The notes under the pieces: generated by a model
What the model saw: the letters and a program-made list of their open reading frames with translations, nothing else
Told to the model about the DNA's origin: nothing
Database searches by the model: none
NCBI GenBank assembly: GCA_013285705.1
Contig: JABDHA010000012.1
Location: 1 to 56,620, forward strand
DNA from: Acidobacteriota bacterium
Lineage (GTDB): Bacteria > Acidobacteriota > Terriglobia > Terriglobales > Acidobacteriaceae
Length of the DNA: 56,620 bases
Direction of reading: 5' to 3'
Translations under genes and position numbers: made by a program
Shown here: piece by piece, positions 23,901 to 32,191 of the stretch
How the letters are laid out: each line of letters starts with the position of its first letter
How positions within the stretch are numbered: the stretch's first letter is position 1

Positions 23901-24194
23901 AATGCCGTTTTGTTCCGAGGCTTGAAACCCGGGAGCCTCAACGCGAAGCTGATATTCGCCGGCTCGTAAAGCCGAGGCCATGTAGAGTCCTTTGTCATTT
24001 GTTGTGACAGACCGGGTCAAGCCGGTTGCGGTCTGCAGCAGAGCTACGCGTGCGTTGGCAATGATGGCCCCGGAAGCATCGGTGATGGTTCCTGTGATCG
24101 TTCCAGTTCCAGTTGTCTGCGCAGAGAGAATGGGAGCAACGCTGAAGATAAGCGGAACAGCAAGCAAAACACGCAAAAATCGAGTGAGGTACAT
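20946..24194 (-). CDS. TonB-dependent receptor, Oar-like
   Basis: A 1082-residue outer-membrane receptor. An N-terminal signal (LLAVPLIFSVAPILSAQ) is followed by a carboxypeptidase-regulatory-like domain (about 30-115, GTITGTITDASGAIIANARVAL) and a plug (about 125-240, STLVSGTQLTELALNGRNFTQFLSLGAGVS). The large beta barrel ends in Phe (NINFKLKFSF), as required for outer-membrane insertion. This is the expanded acidobacterial Oar-type family, with unknown ligands in most cases. It is the first gene of the run with the sulfatase, FGE and TonB-like genes, so a sulfated polymer or its fragments is a reasonable guess for the ligand. Confidence 0.93.
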   Translation of the reverse strand: MYLTRFLRVLLAVPLIFSVAPILSAQTTGTGTITGTITDASGAIIANARVALLQTATGLTRSVTTNDKGLYMASALRAGEYQLRVEAPGFQASEQNGITLEADSTRSINVHLSVGTVSETATVTTAAPALETSNGGVSTLVSGTQLTELALNGRNFTQFLSLGAGVSSSQTGQRMGLGQEGNPLMSINGGRINSNAFTYDGILAMDTGGNRGLNLFPPTEAIQEVQIHKSNFTADIGSYGYALVNVVTRSGGEHYHGDVYEIFSNDALNARNYFNTVKPPLRDNSFGYDVGGRIFPHADNNFKKGLFFFWSEAWDKRIGPELTSFTASPQSTFTATTPDAALRSGNFQELSTSIINPATGEPFPNNIIPSGSIDPNASILLNTYFPLPNRSGSTNYSVSPKSQTNWREELIRIDSALGEHDSLMARYAHDSWSQDQAILKPSNQSFPTIGGFFAKPGQNLVLQWTHILTATALNQATVGFSRNAITQTPDATGQRPSSLTIPSLYNANGFNLIPTITLSGYSSIGAQGLTNNTNNVYTWRDDFTKQLQTHTFKAGLNILRIQKFDRYPYAGQAGSFSFTGSATGNAVADFLLGDAYSYAEQSAVPNDYLFANMFEAYVQDDWKILPDLTLNLGVRDTVFQGAPNGYEKYNNISDFVPSLYNSTKAPQITASGAIVAGTGDPLNGIITPTNQKGLDLPQSLTPARNNIGPRIGFAWAPFGSTTTAIRGGYGIFYHWDNDNHESLSSNPPFSQSATIYNTTLSGFVSGTQTAFPPTVAAFDTNKLYPAVQQWSLTVEKQLPFSTVLAVSYVGNQAKHLDQAPNINQAQPSVAVASGTTNVNTVRPYLGYAAINYDVRSASANYNALQADAHRQFKHGLLFEASYTYSKALGAQVGQSQFINENGPTAYDRPQILTFNYVYDLPFYQHGHSLPAVLLGGWEASGVTTFQSGLPTTITTSTDRAGVGNTGQRPNVVGPYKIHPGNINAYFNTAAFAMPALGTFGNEGLNVIRMPGLNSTQFNLSKKQTFHIFAETPVTAKFEAEFFNLFNHPAFNGIGTTYGSAAFGTINSALDPRNINFKLKFSF

Positions 24195-24694
24195 GAAGAC
24201 ATTTCCTTTGTGTAGATGCTGGTGAAGGAAAGTCTTATCGGAAGAGAAAACACCTCAGACGCAAACCGAACCAAAGAAATGGATCCCGTGGCACTTGGGC
24301 ACGAGGCCAACCCTATAGGTAGCTCTGATTTGTTTTGAACTTAATTTGCTGTCTCGATTTACCGGCGACATCGGATATGCGATTCAGTCATCTCCCGACA
24401 AGCCTGGACCACAAGTAAGGGTCAACAGCCGGAGAGACAACAAGCGAACGCAGGTAAATGAGATGAACACATTGGAATATAGAAAAAGTTATAACACACT
24501 CAAGGCTGGTGGCACGATTTCGGGAATGAAAAACACAACCAGCCTCAGACACGCGACTTGGCGATGTATCGTCGACTGACTCAGCGCCGGAGTATCACGC
24601 GGTCTATGCAACTTTCCACCTGGTTTCCCGCGACACCGTTTTTCGTGAATGAGGTTTTGGCTATCATCAAGACATTGACTGGGGACCATACATC
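24195..24694. other. Divergent promoter region, 500 bases
   Basis: It lies between the TonB receptor (minus) and the acyltransferase (plus). No regulator gene, strong hairpin or recognisable operator was seen. A 77-residue frame at 24346-24579 lacks a ribosome binding site and family likeness. Confidence 0.5.
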
Positions 24695-25777
24695 GTGAAC
24701 ATATCTGCTCCTCCCATCCACACGCGGCATCGCGGCTTCGATCTCTTGCGCGTCATCGCCATTTATATGGTCATGCAGATCCACACGGGCGAGTTCGAGT
24801 ACATAGGCTCAGGCGGAACCGTACTGCACACGGCTGGAGCCTGGGCAGTGGGATGGACAAACTCGCTCCTGCGCGTCTGCGTGCCGCTTTTCGTGATGAT
24901 TACCGGATTCTTCCTTTTCCCCGTCGGGGATGAACGCAAATTCTTCCGGAAGCGCTTTACCCGCGTGCTAATTCCCTTTGTGATCTGGTGCGCGGTTTAC
25001 GCTTTCTATTACTACGCGCAGGGGGCGATCTCCCTTCAGACCGCTCTGCTCAACATCGCAAAAATTCCTGTCAACTACGGCACTGAAGTCGGCCATCTGT
25101 GGTTTGTCTATATGCTGATGGCGATTTACCTCATCGCGCCTGTGTTCTCACCGTGGATCGTTTCGGCAAGCCGGAAGAGCATGGAGCTCTTCCTGGCGCT
25201 ATGGGCCATCACACTGTTGCTGCCCTTCATTCACCTGTTCTTCTCAGCCGTATGGGGCGAGTGTTATTGGAATGCGACGCCAACCCTCTACTACTTCTCA
25301 GGCTTCATCGGCTATGCCGTACTCGCCGCTTACATCAAGCGATTCTGGATGGCGCCTTCGTTGCGTCTCGATTGGATCGCAATCGGCATGGTTGTTGCAG
25401 GCTACTCCGTTACCCTCGCAGGATTCCTATACAGACTTCGTTACGAGCACGAAGTAAAGAGCCTTGAGTTGACGTGGAACTTCACCACGCTGAACGTCGC
25501 GGTCATGACAGCGGGAATTTTCCTGCTCTTCCGAAACCTTCGTGCAGAACGCGGAAACAGTCTCCTATGGCGGATCATCGACGATCTTTCGCGCATGAGC
25601 TATGGCATGTATCTGGCGCACATCATCGTACTCAACGCGATTCACTCCCTCGTGGCGCCGCTCATTGAAAATCCGTTTCTGCGAATACCTGCGATCGCAT
25701 TCACAACCTTCGTGATTACCTATCTCGGGGTCAAGCTGCTCTCTCTGTTGCCGTGGAGCAAATACCTTGTCGGATAA
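24695..25777 (+). CDS. Acyltransferase family 3 membrane protein
   Basis: A 360-residue integral membrane acyltransferase of the OafA/NodX type, transferring acetyl or other acyl groups to surface sugars. RHRGFDLLRVIAIYMVMQIH at the N-terminus carries the conserved R-x10-H-like motif of helix 1. About ten membrane segments follow, including LLRVCVPLFVMITGFFLFP and VLIPFVIWCAVYAFYYYA, and the C-terminus has MSYGMYLAHIIVLNAI typical of the family. GTG start at 24695 with GGGGA upstream. It stands alone, divergent from the TonB receptor operon. Confidence 0.9.
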   Translation: MNISAPPIHTRHRGFDLLRVIAIYMVMQIHTGEFEYIGSGGTVLHTAGAWAVGWTNSLLRVCVPLFVMITGFFLFPVGDERKFFRKRFTRVLIPFVIWCAVYAFYYYAQGAISLQTALLNIAKIPVNYGTEVGHLWFVYMLMAIYLIAPVFSPWIVSASRKSMELFLALWAITLLLPFIHLFFSAVWGECYWNATPTLYYFSGFIGYAVLAAYIKRFWMAPSLRLDWIAIGMVVAGYSVTLAGFLYRLRYEHEVKSLELTWNFTTLNVAVMTAGIFLLFRNLRAERGNSLLWRIIDDLSRMSYGMYLAHIIVLNAIHSLVAPLIENPFLRIPAIAFTTFVITYLGVKLLSLLPWSKYLVG

Positions 25778-26330
25778 GCCTCCAAGCACCGGATGCACAG
25801 CCGTATTGCTCCAGTAGCGCACCTTTTCAAAAACTTCGATCTCGACAGGTGATAACAGGGCGATGCCTTTTCCAAACCAGCTCATGGCCCAATCACAGGT
25901 TCCGGCTGGATGTGGTCTACACGTACATTACCAACCGGTAAAGTACGAAATGGCAGTCATTCGTCCGCGACCCAGGAAGACGCCGTTCCAAGGGACTGAA
26001 ACATCTCGATGAGTGATTCGATTTGGCAACAACTGACCGAAGATTGGTGCTCAACTCCCGAATGGCCAACAATTTGCGAGTGATCTCTGTTTTCGGGACA
26101 CTCGTGGATTCGTCACGCATCATCTGTGCTTGGCGCGGTGCCCTATCGGGGCTATGGTCACATCAGAGTTAGTTAAGATTGTGCCAAGGCGAGTCGAATG
26201 AAAAACACTTCCTGCGTGTGACTAATGCTCCCGTTCTTATTGGTATGTCGCCCGCTATTCGCGCAACAACTTGTGATATCAATGGACTGTTTGCGATCTC
26301 ACGGATCAAGCTGCGAGAGTATCTATAAAA
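25778..26330. other. Intergenic region, 553 bases
   Basis: No gene is supported. A minus-strand frame from 25885 gives MSWFGKGIALLSPVEIEVF at its start but runs into antisense of the acyltransferase. A TATAAA lies directly before the ATG at 26331 and may be part of its promoter. Confidence 0.45.
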
Positions 26331-27671
26331 ATGTCCATTGATCGTCGTCATTTGTTGAAGTACATCGCGGGGGCGGGTCTGTTCAGCTTGACTGCTCCTC
26401 TTCTACCAGCCGAAGAGCAGGTTGCGCGCGCGACTCGCGGAATGCCTGCCCCACGCATTCAAGACATCAGCGTCATTGAAACCGAGCCCGCCGGCGTACG
26501 GCTCACCGTCGTCAAAATCACGACCGACCAGGATGGGCTATACGGATATGGCTGCGCCACATTCACGCAGCGAGCCGATCTGGTAAAGCCGGCGGTTGAA
26601 AAGTATCTGAAGCCATTCCTGCTGAATAAGGCAACGGACAGGATCGAAGATATATGGCAATCCTGCTATGACAGTTCTTATTGGAAGAACGGGCCAGTAC
26701 TGAACAATGCCCTCAGCGGTATCGACCAGGCTCTTTGGGACATCAAAGGCCGTCAGGCGGGAATGCCGGTGTACCAGCTCGTCGGCGGAAAATGCCGGGA
26801 AGCTGTCGACACCTATGCGCACGCCAGCGGCAATGAGTTTCAGGAGGTCGTCGAGAACGCAAAACAATATATGGCGCAGGGCTTCCGCAATGTGCGTGTC
26901 CAGGTGGGAATCCCCGGAATGGCGGGCTATGGTTCATCACACAGCGGAGCTGTGCCTTTGAAAGCGCTCCACGATAAACCGCTCTTCGAGCCTGCCTACG
27001 ACATGCGCCGCTCGTTGAAGCTTCTGGAAATCAGCCGTAAGGAACTGGGCGAGGAAGTTGGGCTGCTGCACGACATGCACGAACGCCTTACGCCCAACGA
27101 GGCTGTGCTCTTCTGCAAAGAAGCCGAACAGTACAAAATGTTCTTTCTCGAAGACCCGCTCTCCCCTGAAGACCTCGGCTACTTCCAGCAGATTCGTCAG
27201 AACTGCGCGACGCCAATCGCCATGGGGGAACTCTTCAACAGCCCGCATGAATGGCAGCCGCTGATCGAGGGACGACTGATCGACTATATTCGCGTGCATG
27301 TTTCACAAGCAGGCGGATTCAGTCCGGCGCGCAAAATCGCAATCCTGGCCGAGCAGTATGGCGTGAAAACTGCATGGCATGGCCCAGGCGATGTTTCGCC
27401 GGTCGGCCACATGGCCAATGTGACCCTGGATATTGCCTGCTACAACTTCGGCATTCAGGAATATTCGCCCTTCAACGAACGCACGCAGGCAATCTTTCAC
27501 GGCTGCCCGGAGATGAAAGATGGATACCTCTGGGTAAATGAGAAGCCGGGTTGGGGCATCGAGATCGATGAAAAAGAGGCGGCCAAATCTCCGTTCACGC
27601 CTGGACAGAACAACCTGAATGGCGGCTGGGGAGAGATACGGCTACGCGACGGCACCGTCATTAAGCAGTAG
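26331..27671 (+). CDS. Mannonate dehydratase-like enolase-superfamily enzyme with Tat signal
   Basis: A 446-residue member of the mandelate racemase/muconate lactonising branch, ManD/RspA-like. A Tat-type signal starts the protein (DRRHLLKYIAGAGLFSLTAPLLPA). Metal and catalytic residues line up with ManD: Asp248 and His250 (HDMHE), Glu274 (LEDP), Glu300 (GELF), His350 and Asp354 (HGPGDVSP) and Glu377 (IQEY). The N-terminal capping domain is about 40-150. ManD converts D-mannonate to 2-keto-3-deoxygluconate, but many family members have low or other sugar-acid activity. Export is unusual for this enzyme. No sugar-acid transporter or kinase lies nearby. The ribosome binding site is weak. Confidence 0.88.
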   Translation: MSIDRRHLLKYIAGAGLFSLTAPLLPAEEQVARATRGMPAPRIQDISVIETEPAGVRLTVVKITTDQDGLYGYGCATFTQRADLVKPAVEKYLKPFLLNKATDRIEDIWQSCYDSSYWKNGPVLNNALSGIDQALWDIKGRQAGMPVYQLVGGKCREAVDTYAHASGNEFQEVVENAKQYMAQGFRNVRVQVGIPGMAGYGSSHSGAVPLKALHDKPLFEPAYDMRRSLKLLEISRKELGEEVGLLHDMHERLTPNEAVLFCKEAEQYKMFFLEDPLSPEDLGYFQQIRQNCATPIAMGELFNSPHEWQPLIEGRLIDYIRVHVSQAGGFSPARKIAILAEQYGVKTAWHGPGDVSPVGHMANVTLDIACYNFGIQEYSPFNERTQAIFHGCPEMKDGYLWVNEKPGWGIEIDEKEAAKSPFTPGQNNLNGGWGEIRLRDGTVIKQ

Positions 27672-27819
27672 AAGCAGAAGAAGCGGAGTGCAAGTATATC
27701 GAGCAGATAACTTGTAGCGGATCCTACAGCTTCTTCAATAGAGACAGAATGCAGACAGACCAGCGTCATTCGGAGCCACAGGCGAAGAATCCATGCGATG
27801 CTTGTTTCTCAACTACAGC

Positions 27820-28440
27820 TCATGGCTTTCTTCGCGTAGCATTCTTTCGATAGGCGCCGCGTTCTGAACCACTGCCGGAAGCATCTCCACCACCGCAGCC
27901 TATCTGGCCAGCCCCGCACTCTTTCCAGATCTTTTCCCAATTCCACATCCCGCTCGTCGCCACGTTCGTCAACGGGAATCCAAGCTGGTGCGCAAGCATA
28001 CATACCTGTCCGCGATGATGAGCTTCATGAGCAAGCATGTAGCACAACATTTCCGGGCCAACCGGCCAGGGGTGAGCCCACCCGTCTCTGCGAAACGTCT
28101 CGACGCGACCCTCATCGCCAAGCGCATCCGCAAGCATCTCCGTGCAGCGAGCGGCGCTCTCGGCCAATCCCGCGCGGGCCTGCTGCGGCGTGCAGCTCGC
28201 CCGATTGAGCTGCGGCGGAACCTTCAGGTGCGGAGCTGTAAGCCTGATCCACTTAGTGCGAACATTGTGCATGTGCGTGAAAATCGCCGCAATACTGCGG
28301 ACATTGCCGGGCGGTTTGGCCCTCCACGCGGCCGCGTCGAGCTCTTCGATGAGAAGCTGGTTCACGCGATCGTTCGCGGCAAAAATCTGCACTGCCGCTC
28401 GCCCGAGTTGAGAGTGAACCTTGTCTTGACGAGTCGTCAC
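27820..28440 (-). CDS. DinB/YfiT-like metal-dependent protein
   Basis: A 206-residue four-helix DinB-superfamily protein. Metal-binding His candidates are His56/His58 (THMHNVR) and His138 with His142 (AHEAHHRGQ), the family's three-His pattern. Members include thiol-dependent transferases such as bacillithiol S-transferase; the activity here is unknown. The C-terminus is a Gly/Ser-rich tail of about 30 residues. GTG start with AGGAAG upstream. It lies downstream of the SDR gene on the same strand. Confidence 0.85.
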   Translation of the reverse strand: MTTRQDKVHSQLGRAAVQIFAANDRVNQLLIEELDAAAWRAKPPGNVRSIAAIFTHMHNVRTKWIRLTAPHLKVPPQLNRASCTPQQARAGLAESAARCTEMLADALGDEGRVETFRRDGWAHPWPVGPEMLCYMLAHEAHHRGQVCMLAHQLGFPLTNVATSGMWNWEKIWKECGAGQIGCGGGDASGSGSERGAYRKNATRRKP

Positions 28441-28562
28441 GGCTTCCTGCTCCCTGACTACCTATCGTAGACCGATAACTCCTTCCGCGCCGTCGGCAAA
28501 TCAGCGCCACGTGCCCAGGGCAGAATCACGATCCGACAGAGTCAGCCTCTCGAACGCTTCCA

Positions 28563-29552
28563 CTAGACATTGTTCGCGCTGTCGCCGCCTGTTACGTCGT
28601 ACGTAGAGCCGGAAACCATGCGCGCCGCGTCAGAAGCCAGGAATACGACGACCGGAGCCATCTCTGCAGGATCGATCCATGGCACTCCAAGAATCGATTT
28701 GCCCTGCAGTACCTTGCGAGCCGTCTCTTCGTCCACTGCTTTGTCGCCCGTCGGCGTACGTCCTGCCACCTGCAGCGCTTGTTCGTATCTTTCCTCGTGG
28801 CGTGTCAGCGGTGTGTCGATCAGTCCCGGCACAAGGCAGTTCACGGTTATGCCATGCCGGCCCAGTTCCATCGCCGCAGACTTCATCAAGCCGATGATGC
28901 CCCACTTGGAGGCCGAATATGCTGCGCCGTTCAGCGTGCCGTGCCGTCCTTGAGTCGATGTGGTCATGATGATCCGGCCATGCTCCTGCTGCACCATGTA
29001 CGGCGCGAAGGCGCGCACGGCATTTGCTGTACCCGTCAGATTCACATCGATCTGGATGTGCCAGTCAGGATCTTCCATTTGCAGCAATGGACGGAACGCC
29101 TGAATACCAGCGTTGGCAAACAGGATGTCAATGTGACCGAACTCCGCGTTGATCGTCTCTGCAGTCTTGCGCAGCGCGGGAAGATCGCGTTGGTCCAGCA
29201 CAAAACTCTTCCACTGGACGCCTTCGCTTTTGACCATGTCTCCAGTCTGATCCAATTCGGCGCGAGTTGCGGGTTCAACGCCTGAGCGTGGATCGACGAC
29301 AGCGCAGATGTCAATTCCAACTACGTTCGCACCGCTATGCGCCAGTGCCACCGCTGCTGACCGGCCAATCCCGCGTGCCGCTCCGGTCACGACAGCCACT
29401 CTGCCATTGAGTATGCGTCCCCAGGATTCTGTCTTAGCCTGTGTCATTTGTCCCTCCAATGTTCCTGTAAGTGAAACCGCGCTCAGAGCCGCTGAACCCG
29501 CTGCCAAAAAGGCTCGGCGCGATACCATCGCCTTCGCTCCATTGTCTTGCAT
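28563..29552 (-). CDS. SDR-family oxidoreductase with Tat signal
   Basis: A 329-residue short-chain dehydrogenase. A Tat-like signal comes first (SRRAFLAAGSAALSAVSLTG, RR at 12-13). The Rossmann domain has TGAARGIG (56-63), NAG (147-149), and Ser199, Tyr212 and Lys216 (YSASK) as catalytic residues. The C-terminal loop VPGLIDTPLTRHEERYEQAL and the last strand GSTYDVTGGD match the FabG/glucose-dehydrogenase type. ATG 29552 is chosen because GGAGG sits 7 bases upstream; the frame extends to 29624. An exported SDR is odd because NAD(P)H is cytosolic; it may carry tightly bound cofactor, as in Gfo/Idh-type Tat substrates. Located 135 bases after the AraC gene. Confidence 0.9.
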   Translation of the reverse strand: MQDNGAKAMVSRRAFLAAGSAALSAVSLTGTLEGQMTQAKTESWGRILNGRVAVVTGAARGIGRSAAVALAHSGANVVGIDICAVVDPRSGVEPATRAELDQTGDMVKSEGVQWKSFVLDQRDLPALRKTAETINAEFGHIDILFANAGIQAFRPLLQMEDPDWHIQIDVNLTGTANAVRAFAPYMVQQEHGRIIMTTSTQGRHGTLNGAAYSASKWGIIGLMKSAAMELGRHGITVNCLVPGLIDTPLTRHEERYEQALQVAGRTPTGDKAVDEETARKVLQGKSILGVPWIDPAEMAPVVVFLASDAARMVSGSTYDVTGGDSANNV

Positions 29553-29687
29553 AAGCACCTCCACCGTCTTTCTTATGACAGTTTGGCAAAACCAACGGCC
29601 ACAGCGCTTTCTCAAAGAGCGCATAATTTTGAATTTTTCCGGTGTTCTTCTGGCGGCATGTACGAAGAGTTACAACAAGACAGAAAT

Positions 29688-30590
29688 CTATCGCCGGGGA
29701 GCAGTGAGCGATGCGCGGAAACGCCCCGGCGTCATCCCTGCCAGTTTGCGAAAGGTCGTGATGAACTGGCTCTGGCTGGAAAAGCCGCACTGCATCGAAA
29801 TCTCTACGAGCGGCAGATTCTCTATCTTCAGGAGCTCCTGCGCGCAGGCGATGCGGCGATGATTCACATACTGATGTGGCGTGAATCCCGTGGACTCGCG
29901 AAAGAGCACAGCGAAGTGCTGCGGGCTTAATCCAACAACCTCCGCCAGAGCCTGAATCGAGAGATCGCGTTCCAGGTCAGCTTCGATGTACTCCCGTACG
30001 CGACGTTCACGGGCCGGCCCCAGGCCACCTGTCGCATACGCTGCCTCGCCCTTCCGTACGCTGTAGGCGCGAAGCAGGCGCACGCAAAGCGTCGTGACCG
30101 CAGCGCTTGCTACAGCGACATTCAGATGCCCGCTCTCTGACTCCAGATAAAGCAAACGGGCGAGTTCTTCGATGAGTAAATCTCGAACCAGATAGGTGGG
30201 CTGAAGTTCCAGGGAGTCTTGCTGCAAGACGTCCAGGGCAAGCCTTCGGAGAAACTCTTCGCGGATGTAGATATGAATCAACGCGGCTCGCCGCTGCCAG
30301 AGTGTCTTGTGCGGAACGCGCGCAGGAATCACGCTGACTGCGTTTCCGATAAATTCCTTGCTTTGACGAATCTTTCCCGTTGCCCGCCACTCCGCATGCA
30401 TATGCGCTGGCTCAAGCCCCACGGTCACCTGAACGCAGTCGTGCACATGCTCCTGCCATGTACTGCGCGGCTGTTTGGCGGCATAGACGCTGAAGCCTTC
30501 TCCATCAAACCAGAAGTGATCTTCGGGTAGCGGGTCGCTCGCTCCCACCAGAATCATCCGTTCCTGCGATGGCCCTGTCACGCTGTCCAT
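29688..30590 (-). CDS. AraC-family transcriptional regulator
   Basis: A 300-residue regulator. The N-terminal 170 residues form a cupin-like sensor domain (HVHDCVQVTVGLEP, VIPARVPHKTLW). The C-terminal pair of helix-turn-helix motifs spans about 195-295: REYIEADLERDLSIQALAEVVGLSPQHFAVLFRESTGFTPHQYV, then LPLVEISMQCGFSSQSQFITTFRKLAGMTPGRFR. It is divergent from the bicupin gene and upstream of the SDR gene, so it may control either. The ligand is unknown. Confidence 0.95.
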   Translation of the reverse strand: MDSVTGPSQERMILVGASDPLPEDHFWFDGEGFSVYAAKQPRSTWQEHVHDCVQVTVGLEPAHMHAEWRATGKIRQSKEFIGNAVSVIPARVPHKTLWQRRAALIHIYIREEFLRRLALDVLQQDSLELQPTYLVRDLLIEELARLLYLESESGHLNVAVASAAVTTLCVRLLRAYSVRKGEAAYATGGLGPARERRVREYIEADLERDLSIQALAEVVGLSPQHFAVLFRESTGFTPHQYVNHRRIACAQELLKIENLPLVEISMQCGFSSQSQFITTFRKLAGMTPGRFRASLTAPRR

Positions 30591-30738
30591 TCGCTCCTCA
30601 GTCGCCGAAGTGTATCCAGTCTAAAGAATCCAAAACTTCCGGAAGAACCAAAGATACATGATAGGTTCACGAAAGCCAGACTGTATCTGAGGTTGGCCGA
30701 GCAACCGACGACTGCACCTCGGCAAAAAGGAAAAACAC

Positions 30739-31683
30739 TTGAATACAGCACTTTCCACAAAAATAATCTCGACAGATGCCCTCACCCAAGACGCCGAAAT
30801 CTTTGAGTACAGTAAGGCCGCAGACCCTATATCTTCCGGAGCGACGCCGCGCATTCCAGTCAAGCAGTTCTCGCCTGAACTCTATGCGCACGGCGCGACA
30901 CATATCGTGGCACTCGATCTGAGCAGAGAGTTGAAGACCGACTATCCCGTAACTGGCCCCGGCGTGCTCGCGAGCTTCGTGCGCATCAAGGCTGGCGAGT
31001 CGATTGCGACTTCAGCGGATGCCACCAGCGAGTTCTTCTACGTCATCCGCGGAAACGGCTACACCGAGACCGACGAGGGCGCGATCGAGTGGAGCGAAGG
31101 CGACATCTTCGCGTTGCCCGGTATTGGTGCTACGCACTACGCGGAAGCCGATGCCGCCTTTTACATGGTGGATGACTCGCCGCTGCTCGCCTATCTGGGC
31201 GTGGAGAAATCAAAGAGCCGTTTTCAGCCGACCCTGTACACGCATGCCATGATCATGACCGAGCTGGAGAAGGCCAAGAACGACCCCAACGCAGGCAAGC
31301 GCAGCCGCGTAAGCGTGCTGCTGGCGAATAAGAACTTCGACCAGACGCTCACCATTACGCATACGCTCTGGTCCATGTTCGGCATCGTGCCTCCCGGTAC
31401 GCGGCAGCTTCCGCACCGTCATCAGTCCGTTGCACTCGATTTCGCAGTCGAGGCGAAACCCGGCGTCTACACATTAATTGGTCCGGAACTGAATGCGGAC
31501 GGCTCCATCAAAGACGCGATCCGCGTGGACTGGGTGAAGGGTGCTGCGTTCGTCACACCCGCCGGCTACTGGCATGAACACGTCAATGAGTCCGGTGCGG
31601 ATGCCTACGTGATGCCGATTCAGGATGCCGGTTTGCACTCCTACCTGCGCACACTGGACATACAGTTCTATCTCGAAGACTAA
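30739..31683 (+). CDS. Bicupin protein (gentisate dioxygenase-like fold)
   Basis: A 314-residue protein with two cupin modules, about 75-145 (FVRIKAGESIATSADATSEFFYVIRGNGYTET, EGDIFALPG) and about 215-300 (GIVPPGTRQLPHRHQSVALDF, GAAFVTPAGYWHEHVN). The His-rich motif (PHRHQS with later HEH) is present only in the second module, so only that one probably binds metal. The fold resembles gentisate 1,2-dioxygenase, but the activity cannot be assigned. TTG start with AAGGAAA upstream. Divergent from the AraC regulator, 148 bases apart. Confidence 0.8.
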   Translation: MNTALSTKIISTDALTQDAEIFEYSKAADPISSGATPRIPVKQFSPELYAHGATHIVALDLSRELKTDYPVTGPGVLASFVRIKAGESIATSADATSEFFYVIRGNGYTETDEGAIEWSEGDIFALPGIGATHYAEADAAFYMVDDSPLLAYLGVEKSKSRFQPTLYTHAMIMTELEKAKNDPNAGKRSRVSVLLANKNFDQTLTITHTLWSMFGIVPPGTRQLPHRHQSVALDFAVEAKPGVYTLIGPELNADGSIKDAIRVDWVKGAAFVTPAGYWHEHVNESGADAYVMPIQDAGLHSYLRTLDIQFYLED

Positions 31684-31704
31684 CCCTTGTTTCTCTCCCC
31701 TCCC

Positions 31705-31731
31705 GCGGTGGTCCCCTCCCGGGACCACCGC
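31705..31731. terminator. Strong hairpin terminator between convergent genes
   Basis: GCGGTGGTCCC (31705-31715) and GGGACCACCGC (31721-31731) form a perfect 11-bp stem with a 5-base loop, between the bicupin gene and the convergent lipoprotein gene. No long T run follows on either strand. Confidence 0.6.
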
Positions 31732-31755
31732 AACAACGGGTCTTTGCATCTGCGG

Positions 31756-32154
31756 TCACCAATAACAGGGCCTGGGACAAGGTCTGATGTACATGACGCC
31801 TTGGAATGGTGGAAAGGTTGGTGGAGGTTGACCGTTCCCTGGAGGAAGGAGATGTTCATCAACCGTATAAGTGTACGTTCCAGGCTCCGTAGTCTTGGGG
31901 ATGGTACACGTCACGGACTGATGATTGCTTCCCGCGAGTTCTGTTTCCTGGCACGGGTTCTTGCCCGTCCAGGTGATGACAAATTCAGGTGCTTCGCTTT
32001 TAAATTCCACACTGCCGCCCGTCTCGGCATAGATCGCGGGTATGCCGCTTTTCGGATCGGGCAATAGCATGACTCCCTTGACAGGTTTGTGACAGCCGAC
32101 GAATGAGCCCAACAGCACGCAGGTCATGAGTTTGAATATCATTTGTTTTTTCAC
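31756..32154 (-). CDS. Small lipoprotein, unknown function
   Basis: A 132-residue predicted lipoprotein. The GTG start at 32154 has GAGGAG upstream and gives a basic n-region, hydrophobic stretch and lipobox GSFVGC at about 20-25. The mature part has a beta-rich look with a Cys pair (NPCQETELAG, VTCTIPKTTEPGTYTYTVDEH) like a small cupredoxin-type or Ig fold, and a Pro-rich end. It follows the kinase-TPR gene by 37 bases and is probably in its operon. Confidence 0.7.
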   Translation of the reverse strand: MKKQMIFKLMTCVLLGSFVGCHKPVKGVMLLPDPKSGIPAIYAETGGSVEFKSEAPEFVITWTGKNPCQETELAGSNHQSVTCTIPKTTEPGTYTYTVDEHLLPPGNGQPPPTFPPFQGVMYIRPCPRPCYW

Positions 32155-32191
32155 GAACCATTCCTCCTCGGGTAATTTCTCTTTCCAGTTG

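Noticed and set aside
24346..24579. 77-codon frame in the receptor/acyltransferase spacer
   Set aside because: No ribosome binding site, no family likeness, composition like non-coding DNA.
25565..25885. Minus-strand frame starting MSWFGKGIALLSPVEIEVF
   Set aside because: The first 35 residues look protein-like, but the rest is antisense to the acyltransferase and no start signal is present.
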